From Chersky-840 sp035604715 (GTDB lineage Bacteria; Actinomycetota; Acidimicrobiia; Acidimicrobiales; UBA8190), in contig CAVSWP010000011.1 in the NCBI GenBank assembly GCA_963731665.1, positions 186,001 through 250,000 on the forward strand: a DNA stretch of 64,000 bases. The letters are read 5' to 3'. Below are positions 8,049 through 15,453 of the stretch, piece after piece. The stretch's first letter is position 1. Every line of letters starts with the position of its first letter. The notes beneath the pieces are model-generated. The model was not told where the DNA came from. It ran no database searches and saw nothing but the letters and a program-made list of their open reading frames with translations. Position numbers and translations under genes: made by a program.

Positions 8049-9152
8049 TTACAGCGTGAGCACCCCACGCGCCAGCTTGCCGGCGTGCATGTCGTCGACG
8101 ATCTCGCGGAAGCCCTCGAGAGGCCGGGTCTCGGAGACGAGCTCGTCGAGCATGAGCTTGCCGCTCAGATAGAGCTCCACCATGAGGGGGATGTCGTGAC
8201 GGGGGCGCGACGACCCGTACCGGCACCCGATGAGGCCCCGGTCGACATAGGCGAGATTGTTGATGTCGACGCTGACCTCGCTGCCTCGGGGCGGGACGCC
8301 GATGGCCACGGCGGTGCCTCCCCAGTCGAGGGAGTCGACGGCGTTGCGGAGCACGGCGGGGTGGCCCACGCAGTCGAAGGCCCAGGTGACCCCGCCCGGT
8401 CCCAGGGCGCGGCCCACGGCATTGGGGCCGTGGGGGACGATCTTCTTGATCTCCTCCACGGCGTCGGACTGGGTGGCGTCCACGAAGTGGGTGGCGCCGA
8501 ACTGCCGGGCGAGGCCCTCTTTGGCGGCGACGGTGTCCACGGCCACGATGCGGCTGGCGGCGGAGAGGCGAAGGGCCTGGATGACGTTGAGCCCCACTCC
8601 CCCGACGCCGAACACCGCCGAGGTCTCGCCCGGGGCGACCTTGGCCCGGTTGAGGACCGCGCCCACACCGGTGAGCACGCCGCAGCCGATGAGACAGGCC
8701 GAGGTGAAGGGCACGTCCTTGGAGATGGGGACGGCCTGGATCTCCTGGATGATGGTGTACTCGGCGAATACCGAGGCCGCCGCGAAGTTCGACGCCGGCT
8801 CACCGTCGTAGGTGAACGGTGTCGACACGTTGCCGAGGCTTCGGATGCACATGGTGGGATGCCCGGTGTTGCAGGCCCGGCACACGCCGCAGCTGGCGAG
8901 GGTGGCCACGACGACGTGGTCGCCGGGCTTGACCGATCGCACCGAGGAGCCCACGGCCTCGACGATGCCGGCTCCCTCGTGGCCGAGGACCGAGGGGGCC
9001 TTCCAGGGGATGGTGCCGTCGAGCACGGACAGGTCCGAGTGGCACACGCCGGCGGCGACGATCTTCACCTTGACCTCGGTGGGGCCGGGCTCGGCCACCT
9101 CGAGCTTGTCGGTGACCTCGGCGTCCTCACCGGTGTAGACGATCCCTCGCAT
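8049..9152 (-). CDS. Zinc-dependent alcohol dehydrogenase (MDR superfamily)
   Basis: A 367-residue medium-chain zinc alcohol dehydrogenase. Visible are the catalytic-zinc 'GHEGAGIVEAVG' segment, a structural-zinc loop with four Cys ('CGVCRACNTGHPTMC'), and the Rossmann motif 'GVGGVGLN'. It is closest in feel to actinobacterial mycothiol- or NDMA-type long-chain alcohol dehydrogenases. It oxidises an alcohol to the aldehyde (or the reverse) with a nicotinamide cofactor. The start codon overlaps the stop of the FadD3-like gene by one base (TGATG), so the two are co-translated and probably act in one lipid or steroid pathway. Confidence 0.88.
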   Translation of the reverse strand: MRGIVYTGEDAEVTDKLEVAEPGPTEVKVKIVAAGVCHSDLSVLDGTIPWKAPSVLGHEGAGIVEAVGSSVRSVKPGDHVVVATLASCGVCRACNTGHPTMCIRSLGNVSTPFTYDGEPASNFAAASVFAEYTIIQEIQAVPISKDVPFTSACLIGCGVLTGVGAVLNRAKVAPGETSAVFGVGGVGLNVIQALRLSAASRIVAVDTVAAKEGLARQFGATHFVDATQSDAVEEIKKIVPHGPNAVGRALGPGGVTWAFDCVGHPAVLRNAVDSLDWGGTAVAIGVPPRGSEVSVDINNLAYVDRGLIGCRYGSSRPRHDIPLMVELYLSGKLMLDELVSETRPLEGFREIVDDMHAGKLARGVLTL

Positions 9153-10840
9153 CAGGCTCCCTTCGGGGGTCGGTGCGCGAAGTTCTCGCGCAGTTCGGTC
9201 TTGAGCACCTTGCCGCTGGCGTTGGTGGGCAGGGCGTAGACCACCTCGACGTAGCGGGGCACCTTGTAATTGGCCATCTGGTCACGCGACCACGCCACGA
9301 GCTGGTCGGCCAGGGCGCCCACGTCGGCGTCGGGCCGGGGCACGACGAAGGCGCAGCCCACCTCGCCCATCCGCTCGTCGGGCACGCCGATGACCGCCAC
9401 CTGGGCCACACCGGAGTGTCCGAGCAGGGCGGCCTCGATCTCGGCCGGGTAGGCGTTGAACCCGCCGACGATGAACATGTCCTTCTTGCGGTCGGTGATG
9501 CGGACGTTGCCGGCGTCGTCCATGACGCCGACGTCCCCGGTGTGCAGCCACCCTTCGGCGTCGATGGCCTCGGCGGTGGCGTCGGGGTCCTCGAAGTAGC
9601 CGGAGACCACGGTGTAGCCGCGCACCACGATCTCGCCGGGCTCGCCGCGCGTGAGCTCGGTGCCCTTGTCGTCGACGACACGCACCTCGAGGCCGGGGAT
9701 GGCGCGCCCCGAGGTTTCGGCGATGATCTCCGGGGCGTCTCCCTGCCGGCACATGGTGACGGTGCCCGTGGACTCGGTGAGCCCGTAGGCGGTGAGGACG
9801 GTTGAGAAGGTGAGCTCGGAGCGCATGCGCTTGACGAGCTCGACGGGGACGGCGGCGGCACCGGTGACGGCCAGGCGGAGACTGGAGAGTTCGTAGTCGC
9901 CCCGCCGGGGATGGTCGAGGATGGACTGGTAGAGGGTGGGGGGGCCGGGGAGCACGGTGATGTGCTCGGCGGCCACGGTGGCGAGCACCTTGTCGACGTC
10001 GAAGACGGGCTCGGGGACGATGGTGGCGCCCTGCATGAGACAGGCGACGATGCCCGCCTTGTAGCCGAAGGTGTGGAAGAAGGGGTTGACGATGAGGTAG
10101 CGGTCACCCTCGGCCAGGCCGACGATGGACGCCCACGTGGCGAAGGTGCGCAGGGTCTGGGCGTGCGTCGTCATGGCCCCTTTGGGTCGGCCCGTGGTGC
10201 CCGACGTGAAGATGACGTCGGAGAGGTCGTCGCCGGTGACGCTGCGCCAGCGCGCCCGTACGGCGGGCTCGTCGACGGGCGCGCCGACCACACCGTCCTC
10301 GCATTCGACCACGCCGTCGGCACCGGCCAGGAATTCGTGCCACCCGAAGATGGGGACCTCGTCGCTCTGGGTGACCTCGCTGGTGGTGCCCTCGTCGTCA
10401 CGCAGCAGGACGATGCGCTCCAGGTGGGGGACGTCCTCGTCGTCGAGCATGGCCGGGTAGTCGAGGCCGAGGAAGCCGCGCACGGTGAACAGCGCCCGGG
10501 CGCGCGACCGGGTGAGTACGTAGGCGGCTTCGGGGCCCTTGAAGCGCGTGTTGAGGGGCACCAGGGCGGCGCCCGCCCCGACCAGCCCCAGCGCGGCGAC
10601 CACCCACTCGGCCATGTTGGGCGCCCATATGGCCACGCGGTCGCCGGGGTGGATGCCCGCCGCCATGGCGGCCCCGGTCACCCCCAGCGCGTCGCGCTCG
10701 AGCTGGGCGAAGGACAGGCGGACGTCGCCGTCGGCCACCGCCTCGGCCTCGCCGAAACGCTGCGCGGCGTCGGAAACCAGCCCGGGCAGCGAGCCCCAGC
10801 GCAGGTCCCCCCGGGGGTCCTCGTCCTGTGGATCTGACAC
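9152..10840 (-). CDS. fadD3: FadD3-like acyl-CoA synthetase (HIP-CoA ligase candidate)
   Basis: A 562-residue class I adenylate-forming enzyme. The AMP-binding motif FTSGTTGRPKG is at residues 211-221, followed by 'YGLTESTG', 'LHTGDVG' and the hinge 'DRKKDMFIVGGFNAYPAEIE', with a C-terminal catalytic Lys region 'NASGKVLKTEL'. FadD3 of mycobacteria and rhodococci activates HIP, the C/D-ring remnant of cholesterol, with CoA. The assignment is supported by nearby FadE30- and IpdF-like genes, which neighbour fadD3 in Mycobacterium tuberculosis. Co-transcribed with the alcohol dehydrogenase. Substrate is inferred from similarity and context. Confidence 0.75.
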   Translation of the reverse strand: MSDPQDEDPRGDLRWGSLPGLVSDAAQRFGEAEAVADGDVRLSFAQLERDALGVTGAAMAAGIHPGDRVAIWAPNMAEWVVAALGLVGAGAALVPLNTRFKGPEAAYVLTRSRARALFTVRGFLGLDYPAMLDDEDVPHLERIVLLRDDEGTTSEVTQSDEVPIFGWHEFLAGADGVVECEDGVVGAPVDEPAVRARWRSVTGDDLSDVIFTSGTTGRPKGAMTTHAQTLRTFATWASIVGLAEGDRYLIVNPFFHTFGYKAGIVACLMQGATIVPEPVFDVDKVLATVAAEHITVLPGPPTLYQSILDHPRRGDYELSSLRLAVTGAAAVPVELVKRMRSELTFSTVLTAYGLTESTGTVTMCRQGDAPEIIAETSGRAIPGLEVRVVDDKGTELTRGEPGEIVVRGYTVVSGYFEDPDATAEAIDAEGWLHTGDVGVMDDAGNVRITDRKKDMFIVGGFNAYPAEIEAALLGHSGVAQVAVIGVPDERMGEVGCAFVVPRPDADVGALADQLVAWSRDQMANYKVPRYVEVVYALPTNASGKVLKTELRENFAHRPPKGA

Positions 10841-11013
10841 GGCGTCAGGCTACCGAACTTGGACAGAGCACCTCCGCCGGTCACTGGGGCCGGGGAGGTG
10901 GGTGCCCGTACGCAGACGGCGTACTCCACGTGCAGTTCGCCCCGGGCACTGAGGCCCTGACCGGGTGGGATAATGGCGGCGGGCGTGTCGGGTGGTGCCG
11001 GGGGTGGGGGGCG

Positions 11014-11616
11014 ATGGAGGGCAAATCGGTTCGACTGGTGACGCTGCTCGCGGCGGCGTCCCTGCTCGGCGCCTCGTGCTCGGCCTCGGCCCCGAGCTCG
11101 GCGAAGAAGCCTCATCACACGCACCACCCCACACATCACGTCGCGGCGCGCACCACCACGACCACCGTGACGACGGCCAACACGGGGACGGGCAATACCG
11201 GCACGGCCGGGACCGGGAACACGGGGACGGGCAACAGCGGATCGGGGAACACCGGGACGGGGGTATCGACCTCCACCACCGGGGCCTCGTCGTCCACCAC
11301 CGGGGCGTCGACGACGACGACGACCGGGCTGAGCCATGTGATCATCACCAAGACGGGGCGGATCCGGTACCGGGGTACGGGGCCGGTGATCTCGAAGTTC
11401 AACCCGTTGTCGAGCCCCGCCGGGGGAACCGTGATCATCTACGGCAAGCGACTGGGCCATGCCACGGTTGTGTCGTTCGACGGTCTCCCGGCCACGATCA
11501 CCTTCAACAGCAACGGCAGAATCAGGGCGGTTGTCCCCACCGGCGCCACCAGCGGACCGATCAGCGTGGTCACCACGGGGGGGACGGCCACCGTGGCGGG
11601 GTTCCTGGTCTTGTGA
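11014..11616 (+). CDS. Secreted IPT/TIG-domain protein with GTGN-type linker
   Basis: A 200-residue protein. It has an N-terminal signal sequence ('VRLVTLLAAASLLGASC'; a weak lipobox with Cys near residue 21), a His/Thr-rich segment, a low-complexity linker of T-G-T-G-N-T repeats and Ser/Thr runs, and a C-terminal IPT/TIG immunoglobulin-like domain (about residues 125-200, 'NPLSSPAGGTVIIYGKRLG'). The ATG at 11014 is preceded by a GGTGGGGG ribosome-binding sequence. Likely displayed on the surface; the linker looks wall-spanning. It ends one base from the convergent IpdF-like gene and interrupts an otherwise steroid-related gene group. Confidence 0.7.
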   Translation: MEGKSVRLVTLLAAASLLGASCSASAPSSAKKPHHTHHPTHHVAARTTTTTVTTANTGTGNTGTAGTGNTGTGNSGSGNTGTGVSTSTTGASSSTTGASTTTTTGLSHVIITKTGRIRYRGTGPVISKFNPLSSPAGGTVIIYGKRLGHATVVSFDGLPATITFNSNGRIRAVVPTGATSGPISVVTTGGTATVAGFLVL

Positions 11617-11617
11617 C

Positions 11618-12415
11618 TCAGGGGTGCTGGCTGGAGACCGAGACGATCTCGCCGCTCATGTACGACGAGTAGTCACTGGCCAGGAAGACCATGACGTTGG
11701 CCACTTCCCAGGTCTCCGCCGAGCGGCCGAAGAGCTCGGCCTGGCGGAGGCGCTCGAGCTCGTCGTCGGGGAAGACGCGGTTGAGGAAGGGGTGCAGCGC
11801 CAGGCTGGGGGCCACGGCGTTGACGCGCACCCCGTAGGGGGCGGCCTCCACGGCCGCACAGCGGGTGAGGGCCATGACGCCGGCCTTGGCCGCGGCGTAG
11901 TGGGACTGGTCGGCCTGGGCCCGCCATCCGAGCACCGACGAGTTGTTGACGACGACGCCGGCGCCCTGGGCGTACATGTGGCGGAGCTCGGCGCGCATGC
12001 AGCGGAAGGTGCCGGTGAGGGTGATGTCGAGGACGGTGGACCACTGGTCGTCGGTCATGTCGACGATGGGGGCGTTGCCACCCAGGCCGGCGTTGTTGAT
12101 GGCGACGTCCATGCGGCCGTGCTCGAACAGCACGGCGTCATAGAGGCGCTGCACGTCGGCCTCCACGGTCACGTTGCAGGTGACGGCCAGCGGTGGCGCC
12201 CCCGAAATCTCGGCCAGGGCCTCGGCGGCTTCGCCCAGGCGCCGCTCGTGGGCGTCGGAGATGACCACCACGGCGCCCTCCTCGGCGCAACGCTGGGCGG
12301 TGGCGAAGCCGATGCCGGTGCCCGCCGCGGCGGTGACGACCACGACCTTGCCCTGGAGCAGGGCGTGGGGCGCGGGGGGTTGGGGCGGGGACGGCGGGGA
12401 CTCGGACGGTGTCAC
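11618..12415 (-). CDS. ipdF: IpdF-like short-chain dehydrogenase (steroid C/D-ring catabolism)
   Basis: A 265-residue SDR with cofactor motif 'TAAAGTGIG', 'NNAGLGG' and active-site Ser/Tyr/Lys ('SSVLGWRAQADQSHYAAAKAG'). The C-terminus 'SGEIVSVSSQHP' is very like Rv3559c (IpdF), which reduces the 5-oxo group of HIP-derived CoA thioesters during cholesterol ring C/D breakdown. GTG start; it overlaps the FadE30-like gene by 4 nt (GTGA), as in an operon. Specific function is inferred from recalled family similarity plus the adjacent fadE30-like gene. Confidence 0.78.
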   Translation of the reverse strand: MTPSESPPSPPQPPAPHALLQGKVVVVTAAAGTGIGFATAQRCAEEGAVVVISDAHERRLGEAAEALAEISGAPPLAVTCNVTVEADVQRLYDAVLFEHGRMDVAINNAGLGGNAPIVDMTDDQWSTVLDITLTGTFRCMRAELRHMYAQGAGVVVNNSSVLGWRAQADQSHYAAAKAGVMALTRCAAVEAAPYGVRVNAVAPSLALHPFLNRVFPDDELERLRQAELFGRSAETWEVANVMVFLASDYSSYMSGEIVSVSSQHP

Positions 12416-13623
12416 GAGGCGGGGGCCACCTTGGCGGCGACGGGGACCTTGGGCTCGGGGGGGAGGCCGAGGACGCGCTCACCGATGATGTTGCGCTGGA
12501 TCTGGTTGGACCCGCCGTAGATGGTGTCGGCCCGGCTGAAGAGGAAGATCCGTTGCGGGTCGGTGAGCTCGTAGGGAAGCGCCGCGCCCACCAGGGCGTC
12601 GGAACCCAGGACGTCCATGGCCAGCTCGCCCAGGTCCCGATGCCAGGTGGCCCAGAACAGCTTGGAGATCGAGGCCTGGGGTGGGGCCACGGGACCGTCG
12701 ACACCGGTGAGAGAACGCAGGGTGTTGAGCCGGAGGATGAAGAGGCGGATCCAGGCATCGGCGAGGCGCTTGCGAAGTACCGGGTTCGCCCCCCGTCCGT
12801 TCTTGCGGGCGAGGTCGAGAATGTGGTCGAGCTCCCGGCGAAATCCCACGATGTCGCCCAGTATCCCCACGCCGCGCTCGAAGGCGAGGGTGGCGAGGGC
12901 CACCCGCCACCCGTCGTCGACCTCCCCCACGACCAGGTCGGAGTCGGTGCGGGCCCGGTCGAAGAAGACCTCGTTGAACTCCGAGGTGCCGGTCAACTGG
13001 CGGATGGGCCGGACCTCGACCCCGGCCTGGTCCATGGGGACGAGGATGTAGGAGAGCCCGTGATGGCGCGTGGACTCGGGGTCGGTGCGACACAGCACGA
13101 AGCACCAGTCCGACCACTGGGCGTAGGAGGTCCACACCTTCTGGCCGGTGATGACCCACTGGTCGTGTTCGAGGACGGCTTTGGTCTGGACGTTGGCCAG
13201 GTCCGAGCCGGCGTCGGGCTCGGAGTAGCCCTGGCACCACAGTTGGGTGCCCCAGCGGATGGGGTTGAGGAAGCGGCGCTTCTGGTCGTCGGTGCCGTAG
13301 GCGATGAGGGTCGGGCCGAGGAGCCCCTCCCCCATGACGTTGACGCGGGCCGGGGCGTCGGCCCGGACGTACTCCTCGTTCCAGATGACCTGCTGGGACA
13401 TGGGCGCGCCCCGGCCGCCGTACTCGACGGGCCAGCCGACACAGGTCCATCCCTGCATGCCGAGGTGGCGCTCCCAGGCCATGCGGAGCTCTCGACCTTC
13501 GTGCTGGAGCCCGGCCCGGCCCAGGCCCCGGGCGTCGGCGAACTCCCCGGTGAGGTTGGCCTCGAGCCAGGCGCGCGCCTCGGTCCGGAAGGCGGCGTCC
13601 TCGGGGCTGTCGCGGAGGTCCAT
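12412..13623 (-). CDS. fadE30: FadE30-like acyl-CoA dehydrogenase
   Basis: A 403-residue flavin acyl-CoA dehydrogenase. Diagnostic segments are 'WCQGYSEPDAGSDLA' (FAD/substrate region), 'VWTSYAQWSDWC', and 'QLTGTSEFNEVFF', closely resembling Rv3560c FadE30, which introduces a double bond into a HIP-CoA intermediate. The ATG at 13623 starts exactly at the conserved N-terminus ('MDLRDSPEDAAFRTEAR'); a long upstream in-frame extension antisense to msrB is rejected. Upstream gene of the two-gene fadE30-ipdF unit; no clear KstR2-type box was seen in the region upstream. Confidence 0.82.
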   Translation of the reverse strand: MDLRDSPEDAAFRTEARAWLEANLTGEFADARGLGRAGLQHEGRELRMAWERHLGMQGWTCVGWPVEYGGRGAPMSQQVIWNEEYVRADAPARVNVMGEGLLGPTLIAYGTDDQKRRFLNPIRWGTQLWCQGYSEPDAGSDLANVQTKAVLEHDQWVITGQKVWTSYAQWSDWCFVLCRTDPESTRHHGLSYILVPMDQAGVEVRPIRQLTGTSEFNEVFFDRARTDSDLVVGEVDDGWRVALATLAFERGVGILGDIVGFRRELDHILDLARKNGRGANPVLRKRLADAWIRLFILRLNTLRSLTGVDGPVAPPQASISKLFWATWHRDLGELAMDVLGSDALVGAALPYELTDPQRIFLFSRADTIYGGSNQIQRNIIGERVLGLPPEPKVPVAAKVAPAS

Positions 13624-13834
13624 GGAGTGGGGGTTTCTCCCTGCATGCTCCCAGGCCAGGAGCGTATTCGGGGCCGACGTTAGCAAAGGGGTCCCGAGCG
13701 GCCCCGGGGTCCCGACGCTGCCATGGAAACTCGGGGGGTGGGTGGAACAGTTGCCCCCCGAGCGGGGTTTCCTAGGCATGGGAATACTCCAGAAGATGTT
13801 CGCCAAATCACCACAACCCCAGAGGAGGGCACAG

Positions 13835-14254
13835 GTGGGTTCAGAGACAACCAAGCCAGAGATCGTGAAGACAGAGGACGAGTGGAAGGCCGAGCTGGCA
13901 CCCGACCGGTACCACGTACTGCGTGAGAAGGGCACCGAGCCGGCGTGGACGGGGGCGCTGTTGGACGTGCACGACCCGGGCCTGTTCCGTTGCGCGGCGT
14001 GCGGGGCCGAGCTGTTCCGCTCCGACGACAAGTTCGACTCGGGGTCGGGGTGGCCGAGCTTCACCAAGGCCGTGGCCGACGGGGTTATCAACGAGCACGA
14101 CGACAGCACGTTCGGCATGCGCCGGACCGAGGTCACCTGTGCCCGCTGCGGAGGGCACCTGGGTCACGTCTTCCCCGACGGCCCCGCTCCCACCGGTCAG
14201 CGTTACTGCATCAACTCGCTGTCGCTCGAGTTCGAGCCGGGCGCAAGCCAGTAG
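13835..14254 (+). CDS. msrB: Peptide-methionine (R)-S-oxide reductase MsrB
   Basis: A 139-residue MsrB that reduces methionine-R-sulfoxide in proteins using thioredoxin. The catalytic Cys lies in 'RYCINS' and the zinc site in two CxxC pairs ('CAAC', 'CARC'); 'GSGWPSF' and 'HLGHVFPDGP' are family signatures. The GTG at 13835 is chosen because AGAGGAGGG ends 6 nt upstream; an in-frame ATG at 13778 would add 19 residues. Cytoplasmic. Divergent from the fadE30-like gene. Confidence 0.92.
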   Translation: MGSETTKPEIVKTEDEWKAELAPDRYHVLREKGTEPAWTGALLDVHDPGLFRCAACGAELFRSDDKFDSGSGWPSFTKAVADGVINEHDDSTFGMRRTEVTCARCGGHLGHVFPDGPAPTGQRYCINSLSLEFEPGASQ

Positions 14255-14330
14255 CTCGACCAGAGCTTCTCAGTGCCGATCTACGGGGCCGTGCGAAGAC
14301 GCCGCGGCCCCGTTGGATTGGAAGTCATGT

Positions 14331-14495
14331 TCAGCTGGAGACGAGCCTGCCTTCGATGAGCTCGAAAAGAGCTGCCAGGCGTCCGGCTTCCTCCGCCCGG
14401 CCCGTTCGCAAGAGGGCACGCTCGGCCTCGGCGCAGGCTTCGCATGCTTCGAACGCTTCGCGCTTGGTGAGGACAACAGCCATGGCAAAACTCAC
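14331..14495 (-). CDS. Small hypothetical protein (54 aa)
   Basis: A 54-residue, Ala/Glu-rich, probably helical protein with two Cys spaced CxxC ('EACEACAEAE'). GTG start at 14495 has AAGGGAG 6 nt upstream, better than the internal ATG at 14483. It follows the small membrane protein by 32 bp and the ssb gene further upstream on the same strand, so it may be the last gene of that unit. No family recognised. Confidence 0.45.
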   Translation of the reverse strand: MSFAMAVVLTKREAFEACEACAEAERALLRTGRAEEAGRLAALFELIEGRLVSS

Positions 14496-14527
14496 CCGAT
14501 CTCCCTTGATGATGTGCTGAATCGATG

Positions 14528-14782
14528 TCAATCGTTCATCTCCGGCACGTCCTCCTCCGAATGAGCCGCGTTGGTCGAATGCGCGAAGACCGATGACCAG
14601 GCGACAATCAGCGCAACGGCTGCGGCGAGAGCCACCAATGCCCATGCGACTCGATGGGTCACAGACCACCCCGGGACCCAGGAGTCGAGACGTGCGATCT
14701 GGGCGCTCACCTTGTGAGCGATGAACCTCCCAATGGCGAGCATAGGAATGACAACCCACAGGGGAGCCATCACCACGACCAT
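14528..14782 (-). CDS. Small membrane protein, hypothetical
   Basis: An 84-residue protein with a hydrophobic N-terminal segment (about residues 3-22), a central stretch with basic residues, a second transmembrane helix (about 44-64), and an acidic C-terminus ('SEEDVPEMND'). The ATG at 14782 follows GAGGGAGA at good spacing. It lies between ssb and a 54-residue ORF on the same strand. Function unknown. Confidence 0.5.
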   Translation of the reverse strand: MVVVMAPLWVVIPMLAIGRFIAHKVSAQIARLDSWVPGWSVTHRVAWALVALAAAVALIVAWSSVFAHSTNAAHSEEDVPEMND

Positions 14783-14862
14783 CGTGTCTCCCTCTACCCG
14801 ATCGGACCGAGTGGCCGGACTCGCGACGGCCACGGGGCCATCACGAGTCCGGGTCAAGTCGG

Positions 14863-15297
14863 TCAGGCGTCGATTCCGACGACCTCGGCATTGCCCACCG
14901 AGTCGGAGTTCCCGGAGGAGTCTGCCTGGTCAGGACCGCGACGCTCGGTCCGAGAGATCTCGGCAGTCGCGAACCGGAGAGACGGCCCGACCTCTTCGGC
15001 TGTGACCTCCACCCGGCTGCGGCGCTCACCGTTCTCATTTTCCCAGCTGTGTTGCTCGAGCCGGCCCGTCACAATAACGCGAAGGCCCTTCACCAGGCTG
15101 AGAGCCACGTTCTCGGCGAGATCGCGCCAGCACACCACATCGAAGAACGAGGTGGCTTCCTCCCACTCGTCGGATCCTCGAGGTTGCCAACGTCGATTGA
15201 CTGCCAAACCGAACGTCGCGTTCGCTTGGCCATCCCGTGTGTATCGAATTTCTGGATCGCGGGTCAGATTGCCTGACAGCGTCGTCGTGTTGCTCAT
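14863..15297 (-). CDS. ssb: Single-stranded DNA-binding protein, tail-less paralogue
   Basis: A 144-residue protein with an OB-fold of the SSB family: 'TLSGNLTRDPEIRYTRDGQANATFGLAVNR', 'SFFDVVCWRDLAENVA', 'KGLRVIVTGRLEQHSW' and 'RRSRVEVTAEEVGPSLRFA'. It binds ssDNA in replication, repair or recombination. The C-terminus is short and ends in Gly-Ile-Asp-Ala, lacking the acidic DDxIPF-type tip that recruits partner proteins in housekeeping SSBs. It is also not next to rpsF/rpsR, so it is more likely a secondary SSB. Start ATG at 15297 with GAGGAG upstream. Confidence 0.85.
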   Translation of the reverse strand: MSNTTTLSGNLTRDPEIRYTRDGQANATFGLAVNRRWQPRGSDEWEEATSFFDVVCWRDLAENVALSLVKGLRVIVTGRLEQHSWENENGERRSRVEVTAEEVGPSLRFATAEISRTERRGPDQADSSGNSDSVGNAEVVGIDA

Positions 15298-15453
15298 CGG
15301 CTTGTGATCTCCTCGTCTGTCGCTCACCCTCAGGCGGCAAGCCCGATCGTCGACGGCGGACCTTGCGAAAGTCCTCGCTGGCTACCTCTCGCTGATCTTG
15401 CTAGGACCAATTTCCGGCTGACGAGCCGCCGGGTTGGCAGCCTTCGATGGATG

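Noticed and set aside
10841..11013. Search for a KstR2-type box (CAAG...CTTG) upstream of fadD3
   Set aside because: No sequence with both half-sites was found there or upstream of fadE30.
13624..14136. N-terminal extension of the FadE30-like gene
   Set aside because: It runs antisense through msrB and has no acyl-CoA dehydrogenase similarity.
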